Part shown: one piece after another, positions 49,386 through 57,513 of the stretch
Numbering within the stretch: position 1 is the stretch's first letter
Layout of the letters: the number at the start of each line of letters is the position of its first letter
From: Streptomyces filamentosus
GTDB taxonomy: Bacteria > Actinomycetota > Actinomycetes > Streptomycetales > Streptomycetaceae
Length of the DNA stretch: 64,000 bases
Assembly: GCF_014654895.1 (NCBI RefSeq)
Contig: NZ_BNBE01000001.1
Location: 2,170,001-2,234,000, forward strand
Direction: 5' to 3'
Made by a program: the position numbers and the translations under genes
Notes under the pieces: generated by a model
The model's input: the letters and a program-made list of their open reading frames with translations, nothing else
What the model was told of the DNA's origin: nothing
Database searches by the model: none

Positions 49386-51026
49386 GTGAACGGGCCACTC
49401 ATCGTCCAGAGTGACAAAACGCTCCTGCTGGAGGTCGACCACGAGCTCGCCGAGGCCTGCCGGCGGGCGATCGCGCCCTTCGCGGAGCTGGAGCGGGCGC
49501 CCGAGCACATCCACACGTACCGGGTGACGCCGCTCGGGCTGTGGAACGCGCGGGCCGCCGGGCACGACGCCGAGCAGGTCGTGGACGCGCTCGTGGAGTA
49601 CTCCCGCTATCCGGTGCCGCACGCGCTGCTGGTGGACATCGCCGAGACGATGGGGCGGTACGGGCGGCTGACGCTGTCCAAGCACCCGGCGCACGGGCTG
49701 GTGCTGACGACGACGGACCGGCCCGTCCTGGAGGAGATCCTGCGGTCGAAGCGGGTACAGCCGCTGGTGGGGGCGCGGATCGACGCCGACACCGTGGCCG
49801 TGCACCCCTCCGAGCGGGGGCAGATCAAGCAGACGCTGCTGAAGCTGGGCTGGCCCGCCGAGGACCTCGCCGGATACGTGGACGGCGAGGCGCACCCGAT
49901 CGAGCTCGCGGAGGACGGCTGGAGCCTGCGGCCGTACCAGCAGCACGCCGTCGAGGGCTTCTGGCACGGCGGGAGCGGCGTCGTCGTGCTGCCGTGCGGC
50001 GCGGGCAAGACGCTGGTGGGCGCCGGGGCGATGGCCCGGGCGAAGGCGACGACGCTGATCCTCGTCACCAACACCGTCTCCGCCCGGCAGTGGAAGAACG
50101 AGCTGGTCAGGCGGACCTCGCTGACCGAGGACGAGATCGGCGAGTACAGCGGCACGAAGAAGGAGATCCGGCCGGTCACCATCGCCACCTACCAGGTCCT
50201 CACGACCCGGCGGAAGGGCGTCTACCCGCACCTGGAGCTCTTCGACTCCCGCGACTGGGGCCTGATCGTCTACGACGAGGTGCACCTGCTGCCCGCGCCC
50301 GTCTTCAAGTTCACCGCCGACCTCCAGGCGCGCCGCCGCCTCGGGCTGACCGCGACCCTCGTCCGCGAGGACGGCAAGGAGGCGGACGTCTTCTCGCTCA
50401 TCGGGCCGAAGCGGTTCGACGCGCCGTGGAAGGAGATCGAGGCGCAGGGGTACATCGCGCCCGCCGACTGCGTCGAGGTGCGGGTGAACCTCACCGACTC
50501 GGAGCGGCTCGCGTACGCGACGGCCGAGGCCGAGGAGAAGTACCGCTTCTGCGCGACGACGGCGACGAAGCGGCGGGTGACGGAGGCGCTGGTGGAGAAG
50601 TTCGCCGGGCAGCAGATCCTCGTCATCGGCCAGTACATCGACCAGCTCGACGAGCTCGGCGCCCACCTCGACGCGCCCGTCATCAAGGGCGAGACCTCCA
50701 ACAAGGAGCGGGAGCGGCTCTTCGACGCCTTCCGCAACGGCGAGATCAACGTCCTCGTCGTGTCGAAGGTCGCCAACTTCTCCATCGACCTGCCCGAGGC
50801 CACCGTCGCCATCCAGGTCTCCGGCACCTTCGGCTCCCGCCAGGAGGAGGCCCAGCGCCTCGGCCGCGTCCTGCGGCCCAAGGCCGACGGGCACCAGGCG
50901 CACTTCTACTCGGTGGTCGCCCGCGACACCATCGACCAGGACTTCGCCGCCCACCGGCAGCGCTTCCTGGCCGAGCAGGGGTACGCCTACCGGATCGTCG
51001 ACGCGGACGAGCTGCTGGCGCCGTAG
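49386..51026 (+). CDS. xpb: XPB/Ssl2-type DNA repair helicase
   Basis: A 546-residue superfamily 2 helicase. Walker A PCGAGKTLVG (K208), motif II DEVH (D297-H300), motif III TATLVRED, motif V/VI SRQEEAQRLGRVLRPK. An N-terminal damage-recognition-like domain precedes the ATPase core (residues 1-170, ending IELAEDGWSLRPYQQHAVEGF). 3'-5' DNA translocase expected, as for other bacterial XPB proteins. GTG 49386 has GGAAGGACC upstream. Transcribed in the same direction as the WYL-containing neighbour, with a 145-bp gap. Confidence 0.96.
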   Translation: MNGPLIVQSDKTLLLEVDHELAEACRRAIAPFAELERAPEHIHTYRVTPLGLWNARAAGHDAEQVVDALVEYSRYPVPHALLVDIAETMGRYGRLTLSKHPAHGLVLTTTDRPVLEEILRSKRVQPLVGARIDADTVAVHPSERGQIKQTLLKLGWPAEDLAGYVDGEAHPIELAEDGWSLRPYQQHAVEGFWHGGSGVVVLPCGAGKTLVGAGAMARAKATTLILVTNTVSARQWKNELVRRTSLTEDEIGEYSGTKKEIRPVTIATYQVLTTRRKGVYPHLELFDSRDWGLIVYDEVHLLPAPVFKFTADLQARRRLGLTATLVREDGKEADVFSLIGPKRFDAPWKEIEAQGYIAPADCVEVRVNLTDSERLAYATAEAEEKYRFCATTATKRRVTEALVEKFAGQQILVIGQYIDQLDELGAHLDAPVIKGETSNKERERLFDAFRNGEINVLVVSKVANFSIDLPEATVAIQVSGTFGSRQEEAQRLGRVLRPKADGHQAHFYSVVARDTIDQDFAAHRQRFLAEQGYAYRIVDADELLAP

Positions 51027-51055
51027 CGGGCGGACGGGCCGGGTCCTCCGGTCCG

Positions 51056-51352
51056 TCAGTCCATGAGGGCCAGGAGCGGGCCCGCGAGGGCCAGGGCGTA
51101 CTGGGCGGTGACGAGGGCGCGGCGGGGCACGACGAGGGCCGCCACGCCCGTCACGGCGGCGAGGCCCACGGCCCAGAAGCCGGCCGTGACGAAGCCGCCG
51201 CCGGAGCCGTCGCCGGAGATCGCGTCGTCGAGGGTGACCGCCATGGCCGCCACCGTGCAGGCCGCGACGAGCAGCAGGCCGAAGGCCGCGAAGGCGCGGA
51301 GCGCGAGCGGGCTCGGGGCGTACGGGTCGGGGGCGGGGCTCGGTGTCGTCAT
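51056..51352 (-). CDS. Small membrane protein, unknown
   Basis: A 98-residue protein with a Pro-rich N-terminus and three hydrophobic segments (LRAFAAFGLLLVAACTVAAMAVTL, FVTAGFWAVGLAAVTGVAALVV, QYALALAGPLLAL). No family recognised. ATG 51350-51352 is preceded by a GGGATGG sequence. It converges with xpb and is followed on the same strand upstream by another small gene. Confidence rests on membrane-protein composition. Confidence 0.68.
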   Translation of the reverse strand: MTTPSPAPDPYAPSPLALRAFAAFGLLLVAACTVAAMAVTLDDAISGDGSGGGFVTAGFWAVGLAAVTGVAALVVPRRALVTAQYALALAGPLLALMD

Positions 51353-51422
51353 GCCGCCATCCCAGCACCGCGCCGGCACCGCCGGCAGGCGTGCGGGTAC
51401 TCAGACGGGTCCGGGCCCGTAC

Positions 51423-51614
51423 TCAGCTCCGGTCCCGGTCCCGCAGGTGCGCGGGGCGGGGGTTTCCGACTCCCGCGCCGTCCGGGCCGGGGTCGCCGAG
51501 GAGGGCCACGCCCACGGCCGCGCCGCCGAAGGCGCGGACGGCGCGGAGGGCCGTCGCCGCGAAGCGGCGGGGGCGGGGGATGCTGGTCACGAGGGTGAAG
51601 GTCGTCGCGCTCAT
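51423..51614 (-). CDS. Small hypothetical protein
   Basis: A 63-residue basic protein with the core FTLVTSIPRPRRFAATALRA followed by a hydrophobic stretch (VRAFGGAAVGVALLG). It resembles a small Streptomyces hypothetical family as far as I recall, but I cannot verify this. ATG 51612-51614 has GGAGG only 1 nt upstream, too close for ideal initiation. Medium support. Confidence 0.5.
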   Translation of the reverse strand: MSATTFTLVTSIPRPRRFAATALRAVRAFGGAAVGVALLGDPGPDGAGVGNPRPAHLRDRDRS

Positions 51615-51710
51615 GCCTCCATGATGGAATCCGGACATTAGGAACACATCGGCCTGGGGACGGAACCCGTGTCCCCCTTCCGGCGGATCCCGTCCCCTAC
51701 GGGAAAACGA

Positions 51711-51741
51711 TTGGCCCGTCCGCCCGGCCCGGCGTTAGAAT
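51711..51741 (+). promoter_or_regulatory. HrdB-type promoter of the HelD-like gene
   Basis: TTGGCC (51711-51716), a 19-nt spacer and TAGAAT (51736-51741) form a good -35/-10 pair. The start codon is 115 nt downstream, so the mRNA would have a leader of about 105 nt with a possible GC-rich hairpin around 51786-51813. I looked for a rifamycin-associated element of the helR kind and saw none. Confidence 0.55.
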
Positions 51742-51855
51742 CACCGGCTTCCCCGCCTCCCGCCGGCCCGAGCCGCCGCGTGGAGCGCGCCGCCGTCCGG
51801 TCGGAAACCGGCGGCCACAGCTGTTGTGTCCGTACGTCCCACCGGAGGCTTCACC

Positions 51856-53904
51856 GTGTCCGCAGCCGTGCCCACCGACGATCCGCTCGTGCGCGAGCGG
51901 GCCCACCTGTCCTCCTCCCGCGCCGCCCTGCGCGCGATGCGCGAGGAGGTGGAGGCGCTGGACATCAAGGACGTCACCGCGAACTGGGTCAACTCGATCG
52001 TCCTGGAGCGGCAGATCGAGGACCGCATCAAGGCCCTCGCCGACCTCTCCCACACCCCGCTCTTCTTCGGCCGGCTCGACTACCTGCCGCCCACCCAGCA
52101 CGGGCAGCGCTTCTACATCGGGCGGCGGCACGTCCACGACGCGCAGGGCGACCCGATGGTGATCGACTGGCGCGCGCCGGTCTCGCAGCCGTACTACCAG
52201 GCGTCGAAGAAGGACCCGCAGGACGTGGGGCTGCGGCGCCGCTTCGGCTACACGGGCGGCGAGCTCACCGCGTACGAGGACGAGCGCCTCTCCGACCCCG
52301 GTGAGCTCGAACGGACCAGCCGGCTGCTCCAGGCGGAGATCGAGCGGCCGCGCGTCGGCCCCATGCGGGACATCGTGGCGACGATCCAGCCCGAGCAGGA
52401 CGAGATCGTCCGCTCGGACCTGTCGGGCACGCTGTGCGTGCAGGGGGGCCCGGGGACCGGCAAGACCGCCGTCGGCCTGCACCGCGTCGCGTACCTCCTC
52501 TACGCGCACCGGGAGCGGCTCGCCCGCACCGGGACCCTCGTCATCGGGCCGAACCGGTCCTTCCTCCAGTACATCGAGCAGGTGCTGCCCGCCCTCGGCG
52601 AGCTGGAGGTGAAGCAGGCGACCGTGGACGACCTGGTCGCGCACGTCGAGGTGCGGGGCGCGGACGCGGCGGCGACGGCGGTCGTGAAGGGCGACGCCCG
52701 GATGGCGGAGGTCCTGCGGCGGGCGGTGTGGTCGCACGTGTCGCTGCCCACGGAGCCGCTGATGGTGGTGCGCGGTTCGCGCCGCTGGCGGGTTCCCGCG
52801 TACGAACTGGAGGAGATCGTAAGGGAGCTGACGGAGCGTGACATCCGTTACGGGGCCGCCCGCGAGGCGCTGCCGCAGCGGATCGCGCACGCGGTGCTCG
52901 TGCGGATGGAGCAGGCGGGCGAGGCGCCCGACGACCGGGTGCAGAACGCGGTCGCCCGGAACGCGGCGGTGAAGGCCCTGGTGAAGGAGTGCTGGCCGCC
53001 GGTCGACCCGGCCAAGCTGGTGCTGCGGCTGCTGGGCGACGCGGAGTTCCTGGCGGAGCACTCGGCGGGCGTGCTGACCGACGAGGAGCGCAAGCTGCTG
53101 CTGTGGGAGAAGCCGGCCCGCAGCGTGCGGACGGCGAGGTGGTCGGCGGCGGACACCGTGCTGATCGACGAGGCCACGGACCTGGTCGAGCGGACCCATT
53201 CGCTCGGGCACGTCGTCCTCGACGAGGCGCAGGACCTGTCCCCCATGCAGTACCGGGCGGTCGGGCGGCGCTGCACGACCGGTTCGGCGACGGTCCTCGG
53301 CGACCTCGCGCAGGGCACCACCCCCTGGGCGACGCGGAGTTGGGAGGACGCCCTCGGGCACCTCGGCAAGCCGGAGGCCCGGGTGGAGGAGCTGACGGCC
53401 GGTTTCCGCGTGCCGAGCGAGGTCATCGCGTACGCCTCCCGGCTGCTGCCGCACATGGCGCCGGGGCTCGCGCCGGTGGAGTCGGTGCGGGAGAACCCGG
53501 GGGCGTTCGAGGTGCGGGAGGCGGCGGGCGCGGCGGGGGACTCCGCCGGGGCCGTGGTCGCGGCGTGCGTCGACGCGCTCGCCCACGAGGGCTCCATCGG
53601 CCTCATCGCCGCCGACGCGCGGATCGCCCCGCTGGCGGCGGCGCTGGAGGCCGCCGGGATGCCGTACCTCTCCCCCGGCGAGGAGACGACCGCCGAGTCC
53701 CGGCTCACCCTCGTCCCGGCGTCGCTCGCGAAGGGCCTGGAGTACGACCACGTCGTCCTGGACGAGCCGGCGGCCGTCGTCGACGGCGAACCGGACGAGC
53801 GCACCGGCCTGCGCCGCCTGTACGTGGCGCTGACCCGTGCCGTGTCCGGTCTGACGATCGTCCACGCGGCGCCGCTGCCGGAGCAGTTGGAGCCCCGGGC
53901 GTGA
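51856..53904 (+). CDS. HelD/HelR-like RNA polymerase recycling ATPase (UvrD-like)
   Basis: A 682-residue superfamily 1 ATPase of the actinobacterial HelD class, which removes stalled RNA polymerase from DNA and, in the HelR branch, rifamycins from polymerase. Walker A QGGPGTGKTAVG (K206), motif II VVLDEAQDLSP, motif III TVLGDLAQGTTPW, motif VI LYVALTRAVSGLTIV. The N-terminal coiled region with ANWVNSIVLERQIEDRIK and VIDWRAPVSQPYYQASKKD is typical of HelD, not of UvrD/PcrA. GTG 51856 is fixed by GGAGG at 7 nt. Overlaps the next start (GTGA). Whether it gives rifamycin resistance is not decidable here. Confidence 0.9.
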   Translation: MSAAVPTDDPLVRERAHLSSSRAALRAMREEVEALDIKDVTANWVNSIVLERQIEDRIKALADLSHTPLFFGRLDYLPPTQHGQRFYIGRRHVHDAQGDPMVIDWRAPVSQPYYQASKKDPQDVGLRRRFGYTGGELTAYEDERLSDPGELERTSRLLQAEIERPRVGPMRDIVATIQPEQDEIVRSDLSGTLCVQGGPGTGKTAVGLHRVAYLLYAHRERLARTGTLVIGPNRSFLQYIEQVLPALGELEVKQATVDDLVAHVEVRGADAAATAVVKGDARMAEVLRRAVWSHVSLPTEPLMVVRGSRRWRVPAYELEEIVRELTERDIRYGAAREALPQRIAHAVLVRMEQAGEAPDDRVQNAVARNAAVKALVKECWPPVDPAKLVLRLLGDAEFLAEHSAGVLTDEERKLLLWEKPARSVRTARWSAADTVLIDEATDLVERTHSLGHVVLDEAQDLSPMQYRAVGRRCTTGSATVLGDLAQGTTPWATRSWEDALGHLGKPEARVEELTAGFRVPSEVIAYASRLLPHMAPGLAPVESVRENPGAFEVREAAGAAGDSAGAVVAACVDALAHEGSIGLIAADARIAPLAAALEAAGMPYLSPGEETTAESRLTLVPASLAKGLEYDHVVLDEPAAVVDGEPDERTGLRRLYVALTRAVSGLTIVHAAPLPEQLEPRA

Positions 53905-54317
53905 CGGGCGGGGGTCCGGTCCCGGCTCCCGGGCTGCCGCACCACCTCGAACTGTGGGTGGGCGACCTGGCACGCGCCGAGGAGAGCTTCGGCTGGCTCC
54001 TCGGCGCGCTGGGCTACGCGCCGTTCCAGCGCTGGGACGGCGGCCGGAGCTGGGTCCTGGGCTCCTTCTACCTGGTGGTGGAGGAGTCCCCGGCCCGGCG
54101 CGGAGACGCCCACGACCGGCACCGGCCGGGCCTCAACCACCTGGCCCTGCACGTCGCCGGCCGGGCCGCCGTGGACGCCCTGGCCGCCGGGGCCCCCGAC
54201 CACGGCTGGCGCCTCCTCTTCCCGGACCGGCACCCGCACGCGGGCGGCCCGGACCACTACGCGGCCTACCTGGAGAACGCGGACGGCTTCGAGGTGGAAC
54301 TGGTCGCGGCGGACTGA
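53901..54317 (+). CDS. VOC family protein (glyoxalase/bleomycin-resistance-like)
   Basis: A 138-residue vicinal-oxygen-chelate protein: GLPHHLELWVGDLARAEESFGWLLGALGYAPF opens the fold with the metal His; GLNHLALHVAGRAAVDALA supplies the middle His and HYAAYLENADGFEVELVA the terminal Glu. GTG 53901 overlaps the HelD-like stop by 4 nt (GTGA), so it is cotranslated with it. Substrate unknown; an antibiotic-related role would suit a neighbour of a HelR-like protein but is only inference. Confidence 0.88.
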   Translation: MTGGGPVPAPGLPHHLELWVGDLARAEESFGWLLGALGYAPFQRWDGGRSWVLGSFYLVVEESPARRGDAHDRHRPGLNHLALHVAGRAAVDALAAGAPDHGWRLLFPDRHPHAGGPDHYAAYLENADGFEVELVAAD

Positions 54318-54353
54318 TCCCCGGGGGTCACTCGTCCGTCGCGTCCCCCGGTG

Positions 54354-54791
54354 TCACTCGTCCGTCGTGATGCCCCGCGCGGCGAAGACCTCCGCCGCGT
54401 CGGGCACCGCGAGCACGCCGTCCTCCACGAACGTGACCTCGCGGAGGCCCGGCAGCAGGTCGAGGTCGTCGAGGGAGCGGACGTCGAAGAGGTCGTCCTC
54501 GCCGTCCCAGGCGGGGGCGCAGTGGCGGAAGACGTCCGCCCCCGCGTCGAAGCACAGCTCCTCCACCGTGGCCAGCAGCTCCGCCGGGATCTCCAGGGCC
54601 TCGAAGTACTCCCGGGACTCCGGCAGCACCTCTCCCACGAGGTCGTTCTCCAGGGCGTAGGACGCGGGGTCGCCGATGCCCCGGGCGGCCAGCGCCTCGC
54701 CGAGGTCGTAGACCGGGAGGAGCGTCCCCGCCGAGTACATGAGCTCCTCGATGACGAGCAGCTTGAGGTTGAAGTCGTGGAACCGAGTCAT
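54354..54791 (-). CDS. DUF6892-like hypothetical protein
   Basis: A 145-residue acidic protein starting MTRFHDFNLKLLVIEELMYSAG, with PAWDGEDDLFDVRSLDDLDLLPGL near the C-terminus. I recall this FHDFNLKLxVIDxLM pattern as DUF6892; the assignment is moderately certain. No enzyme motif. ATG 54789-54791. It converges with the VOC gene, and 54318-54353 shows a short direct repeat of ACTCGTCCGTCG around its stop codon. Confidence 0.75.
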   Translation of the reverse strand: MTRFHDFNLKLLVIEELMYSAGTLLPVYDLGEALAARGIGDPASYALENDLVGEVLPESREYFEALEIPAELLATVEELCFDAGADVFRHCAPAWDGEDDLFDVRSLDDLDLLPGLREVTFVEDGVLAVPDAAEVFAARGITTDE

Positions 54792-54863
54792 GGGGACAGG
54801 AGTACCACGGGGGTACGACGGTCCCCCTCGAGGCGCCGGCGGCGGGGCTTCGGCCGGCGGGCG

Positions 54864-56306
54864 TCAGCCGGCGGCGGGGCGGAGGAAGTCGGCGCCCACG
54901 GAGCGGGCCGTGGCCTCGACCTCCGCGCGGTCCATGTCCCCGGCCGTGAACGCCGCCAGGCCGAAGCTGCCCTTGTCGGCCCACAGGCACACGCTCCTGA
55001 GCGTGCCGGAGGACGCCTCGGTGTAGCGGGCGCACTGCATCCAGCCGCCGTACGGACCCGCTCCGGCCTCCCAGACCTCGTTGGTGGCGGTGAGCGGCCC
55101 CACCAGCGCCGCCATCGTCTCGGCGTCGCGCACGTGCGCCTCCCGCGTCTCGTGGAAGTCGCCGGCGGCGACGGCCACCAGGTACTCGGCGGGGGCGTCC
55201 CGGGCGGCGTCCTCCTCCACGTACACCCGGGCCGCCGACCGCTCCGGCGTGAAGCCCGGCACGCTCCGGAAAGGGTCGTACTCCTCGCGGAGGTCGTACC
55301 CGGTCAGGCCCCGGTACTCGTCGTGGGCGACCACGTCGTAGCGCGGGTACGCGACGGAGGAGGCGTACGCCGCGCCGCCGACGAGCAGCAGGAGCACGGC
55401 TCCCGCGCCGGCGAAGGCGTACTCGCGGCGGGTGACGCGCGGCACGGGCGGCAGCTCGGGCGCCCCGAAGCCGCCGGCTCCCGCCGGGCTCCCGCCCTCG
55501 TCCTCCGGCTCCGGCTCCGGCTCCGCCACGGCCTCCGTCATGCGCAGGGCGGCCCGGTCACGGGCGGCGCGCAGCAGCTTGCGGAGGCTCAGGAAGGGGA
55601 GTTGCAGCAGCAGGCCCGCGCCCGCCGCCACGCCGAACGGGATGCCGGGGAGGACGGTGAGGCGCAGGATCACGAGCAGGGCGAGGAGCAGGCCCGCGGT
55701 GAAGCGGTATTCGAGGCGCCGCAGCAGCAGGAAGCGGGCCCGGGCATGGCCGGGGGCGGCGAGGGCGGCGGTCGTCTCGGCGAGGACGGCGAGCCGCCGG
55801 TCGTGCGGGGCGGCGGCGGCCCACCGGGCGGCCCGGGCGGCGGCGGCCTCGGGCGAGGGCGCGTCGGCGAGGGCGCGGGCCGCGTCGAAGGACTGCATCC
55901 GGCGGACCGACGCGCCGTCCTTCTCGTCGGCCGCGACGGAGCTCCCGGCGGACTCGGCGCGAAGCAACTCCGGTGAGTTCGGGGCGATCTCGCGCAGCCG
56001 GGCGAGGACCTCCTCGCCGCGCGCGCGGCGGCCGGGGCGCTCGAAGCCGTCGGTGCGGGCGCAGAGTCCGGCGTAGCCGCCGAGCAGTCCGACGTCGTCG
56101 GGGAAGGCGTCGAGGCCCTCGCGGAAGACCCGTTCGGCGGCGTCGTCGTGGTCGTCGTCGTCCTCGGCCATGTGGGCTCGGGCGAGCGCGAGGAAGAGCC
56201 CGGCGTCGGGCCCGTTCTCGTCGAGCGCTTCCCGCGCGGCGGTCCGCGCCTCGGCCGGGCGGCCGGCGGCGATGAGCGCGTCGGCGCGCGTACGGATGTC
56301 GTTCAA
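54864..56306 (-). CDS. TPR-like membrane protein with extracytoplasmic tail
   Basis: A 480-residue protein. The N-terminal part has TPR-like helices (ADALIAAGRPAEARTAAREALDENG, RVFREGLDAFPDDVGLLGGYAGL). Residues about 205-265 hold two hydrophobic helices, followed by a Glu/Pro/Gly-rich linker and another helix (YAFAGAGAVLLLLVGGAAYA). The C-terminal 170 residues (YRGLTGYDLREEYDPF, GPYGGWMQCARYTEASSGTLRSVCLW) would lie outside the membrane. TTG 56304-56306 preceded by GGTGGGG is used. Function unknown. Confidence 0.75.
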   Translation of the reverse strand: MNDIRTRADALIAAGRPAEARTAAREALDENGPDAGLFLALARAHMAEDDDDHDDAAERVFREGLDAFPDDVGLLGGYAGLCARTDGFERPGRRARGEEVLARLREIAPNSPELLRAESAGSSVAADEKDGASVRRMQSFDAARALADAPSPEAAAARAARWAAAAPHDRRLAVLAETTAALAAPGHARARFLLLRRLEYRFTAGLLLALLVILRLTVLPGIPFGVAAGAGLLLQLPFLSLRKLLRAARDRAALRMTEAVAEPEPEPEDEGGSPAGAGGFGAPELPPVPRVTRREYAFAGAGAVLLLLVGGAAYASSVAYPRYDVVAHDEYRGLTGYDLREEYDPFRSVPGFTPERSAARVYVEEDAARDAPAEYLVAVAAGDFHETREAHVRDAETMAALVGPLTATNEVWEAGAGPYGGWMQCARYTEASSGTLRSVCLWADKGSFGLAAFTAGDMDRAEVEATARSVGADFLRPAAG

Positions 56307-56458
56307 AGGTCCCCACCCCTGTGCAGCAGGCCGGACGAGCCCCGGCCGCAGCGCCACCCTCACCCGTACCGGAACCCGTGTCAAGCGTTCAAGAATCCGC
56401 CTGACCTGCTCTTTCATCCCACACGGGGACACAAGCGGACGCCCCTTGAGCTCACCTG

Positions 56459-57364
56459 TCAGGCGAACTCGGGCAGGGCCTCGGTCCAGGACCGCCGGGC
56501 GACGGCGGCGAGCACCGGGTTGGGCACGGGGGCGGTGCCGGGGCCGCCCGTCCCCCCGTAGTGGTGGTCGGTGACGAGGCCCCAGCACAGGGCCCAGCCG
56601 CGGCCGCGCGCCCAGGTGGCGTCGTCGAGGCCGGAGGCGGCGCGGAAGAGGGGGCGGGTGGCGGGGGTGAGGAGCGCCCAGGCGGGCAGGAGGTCGACGG
56701 CGGGGTCGCCGGTGCCGAGGGCGCCGAAGTCGATGACGGCGCCGAGCCGTCCGCCGCGGGTGAGCAGGTTCCCCGGCAGCAGGTCGCCGTGGAGCCACAC
56801 CGGGTCCCGGTCCCAGCCGGGCAGGGCCAGGACCCGCTCCCAGGCGTCGAGCGCGGCCCGCGCGTCGAGCGTCCCGGCGGCGGCGAGCCCGGCGACGGCG
56901 CCCGGCAGGGCGCCCTCCTCCCAGTCGGTGACCGGCCCGCCCCGGGAGGCCCGGGGCCCGCCGGCGGCGTCGGCGGCCCGCAGCGCCACGCCGAAGCGCC
57001 CCAGCTCCACGGCCGCGTGCGCGAGGTCGGTGACGGGCGAGGCCCAGGCGTCGTCGCCGTCCAGCCACTCGTACACGCCCCACGCCCGCCCGTACCCCTC
57101 GCCGGGCACCCCGGCGCCCACGGGCACCGGCACGGGCAGCGGCAGCGCGTCCGCGAGCCGGGGCAGCCACCGCTGCTCCTTCTCCACCTGCCCGGCCGCC
57201 CACTCCGCCTTCGGCATCCGCACCACGAGCCGCCCGCCGAGCCGGAACATCGCGTTGTCCGTCCCGGCCGACACCACCCGCCGCACCTCCAGCCCCGCCC
57301 ACCGGGGGAACTGCGCGGCCACCAGCCGCCGTACGAGGTCTTCGCCGATGCCGTCGTCCGTCAT
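56459..57364 (-). CDS. Aminoglycoside phosphotransferase family protein
   Basis: A 301-residue APH-type kinase. The catalytic loop is VWLHGDLLPGNLL, the metal-binding motif AVIDFGALGTGDPAVDLLPAW, and the ATP lysine lies in RLVVRMPKAEW. Such Streptomyces proteins are called aminoglycoside phosphotransferases by fold, but most act on unknown small molecules. On the minus strand TAGCGT (57372-57377) ends 7 nt before the ATG at 57362-57364, so expression is probably leaderless. Divergent from the Ser/Thr kinase gene. Confidence 0.9.
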   Translation of the reverse strand: MTDDGIGEDLVRRLVAAQFPRWAGLEVRRVVSAGTDNAMFRLGGRLVVRMPKAEWAAGQVEKEQRWLPRLADALPLPVPVPVGAGVPGEGYGRAWGVYEWLDGDDAWASPVTDLAHAAVELGRFGVALRAADAAGGPRASRGGPVTDWEEGALPGAVAGLAAAGTLDARAALDAWERVLALPGWDRDPVWLHGDLLPGNLLTRGGRLGAVIDFGALGTGDPAVDLLPAWALLTPATRPLFRAASGLDDATWARGRGWALCWGLVTDHHYGGTGGPGTAPVPNPVLAAVARRSWTEALPEFA

Positions 57365-57513
57365 GCGGGGGACGCTAGCGAGGGGCCGGGGTACGCGCAC
57401 CGAATTTTTCCGTCCCCATCCCCCCTTTCCTCCCAACCTTCTTGCCGAACAGTGGAGTTCACTTATCGTCAGGAACACCTGACTTCCGATCACCCGTGTT
57501 CTACCGTCGTCCC

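Noticed and set aside
45317..49516. 1399-codon minus-strand reading frame across the helicase-associated gene
   Set aside because: Low-complexity basic translation; the plus strand holds the recognisable helicase-associated protein.
51640..51855. Rifamycin-associated element before the HelD-like gene
   Set aside because: No long GGGGCTTGC-type inverted repeat is present in the leader or promoter.
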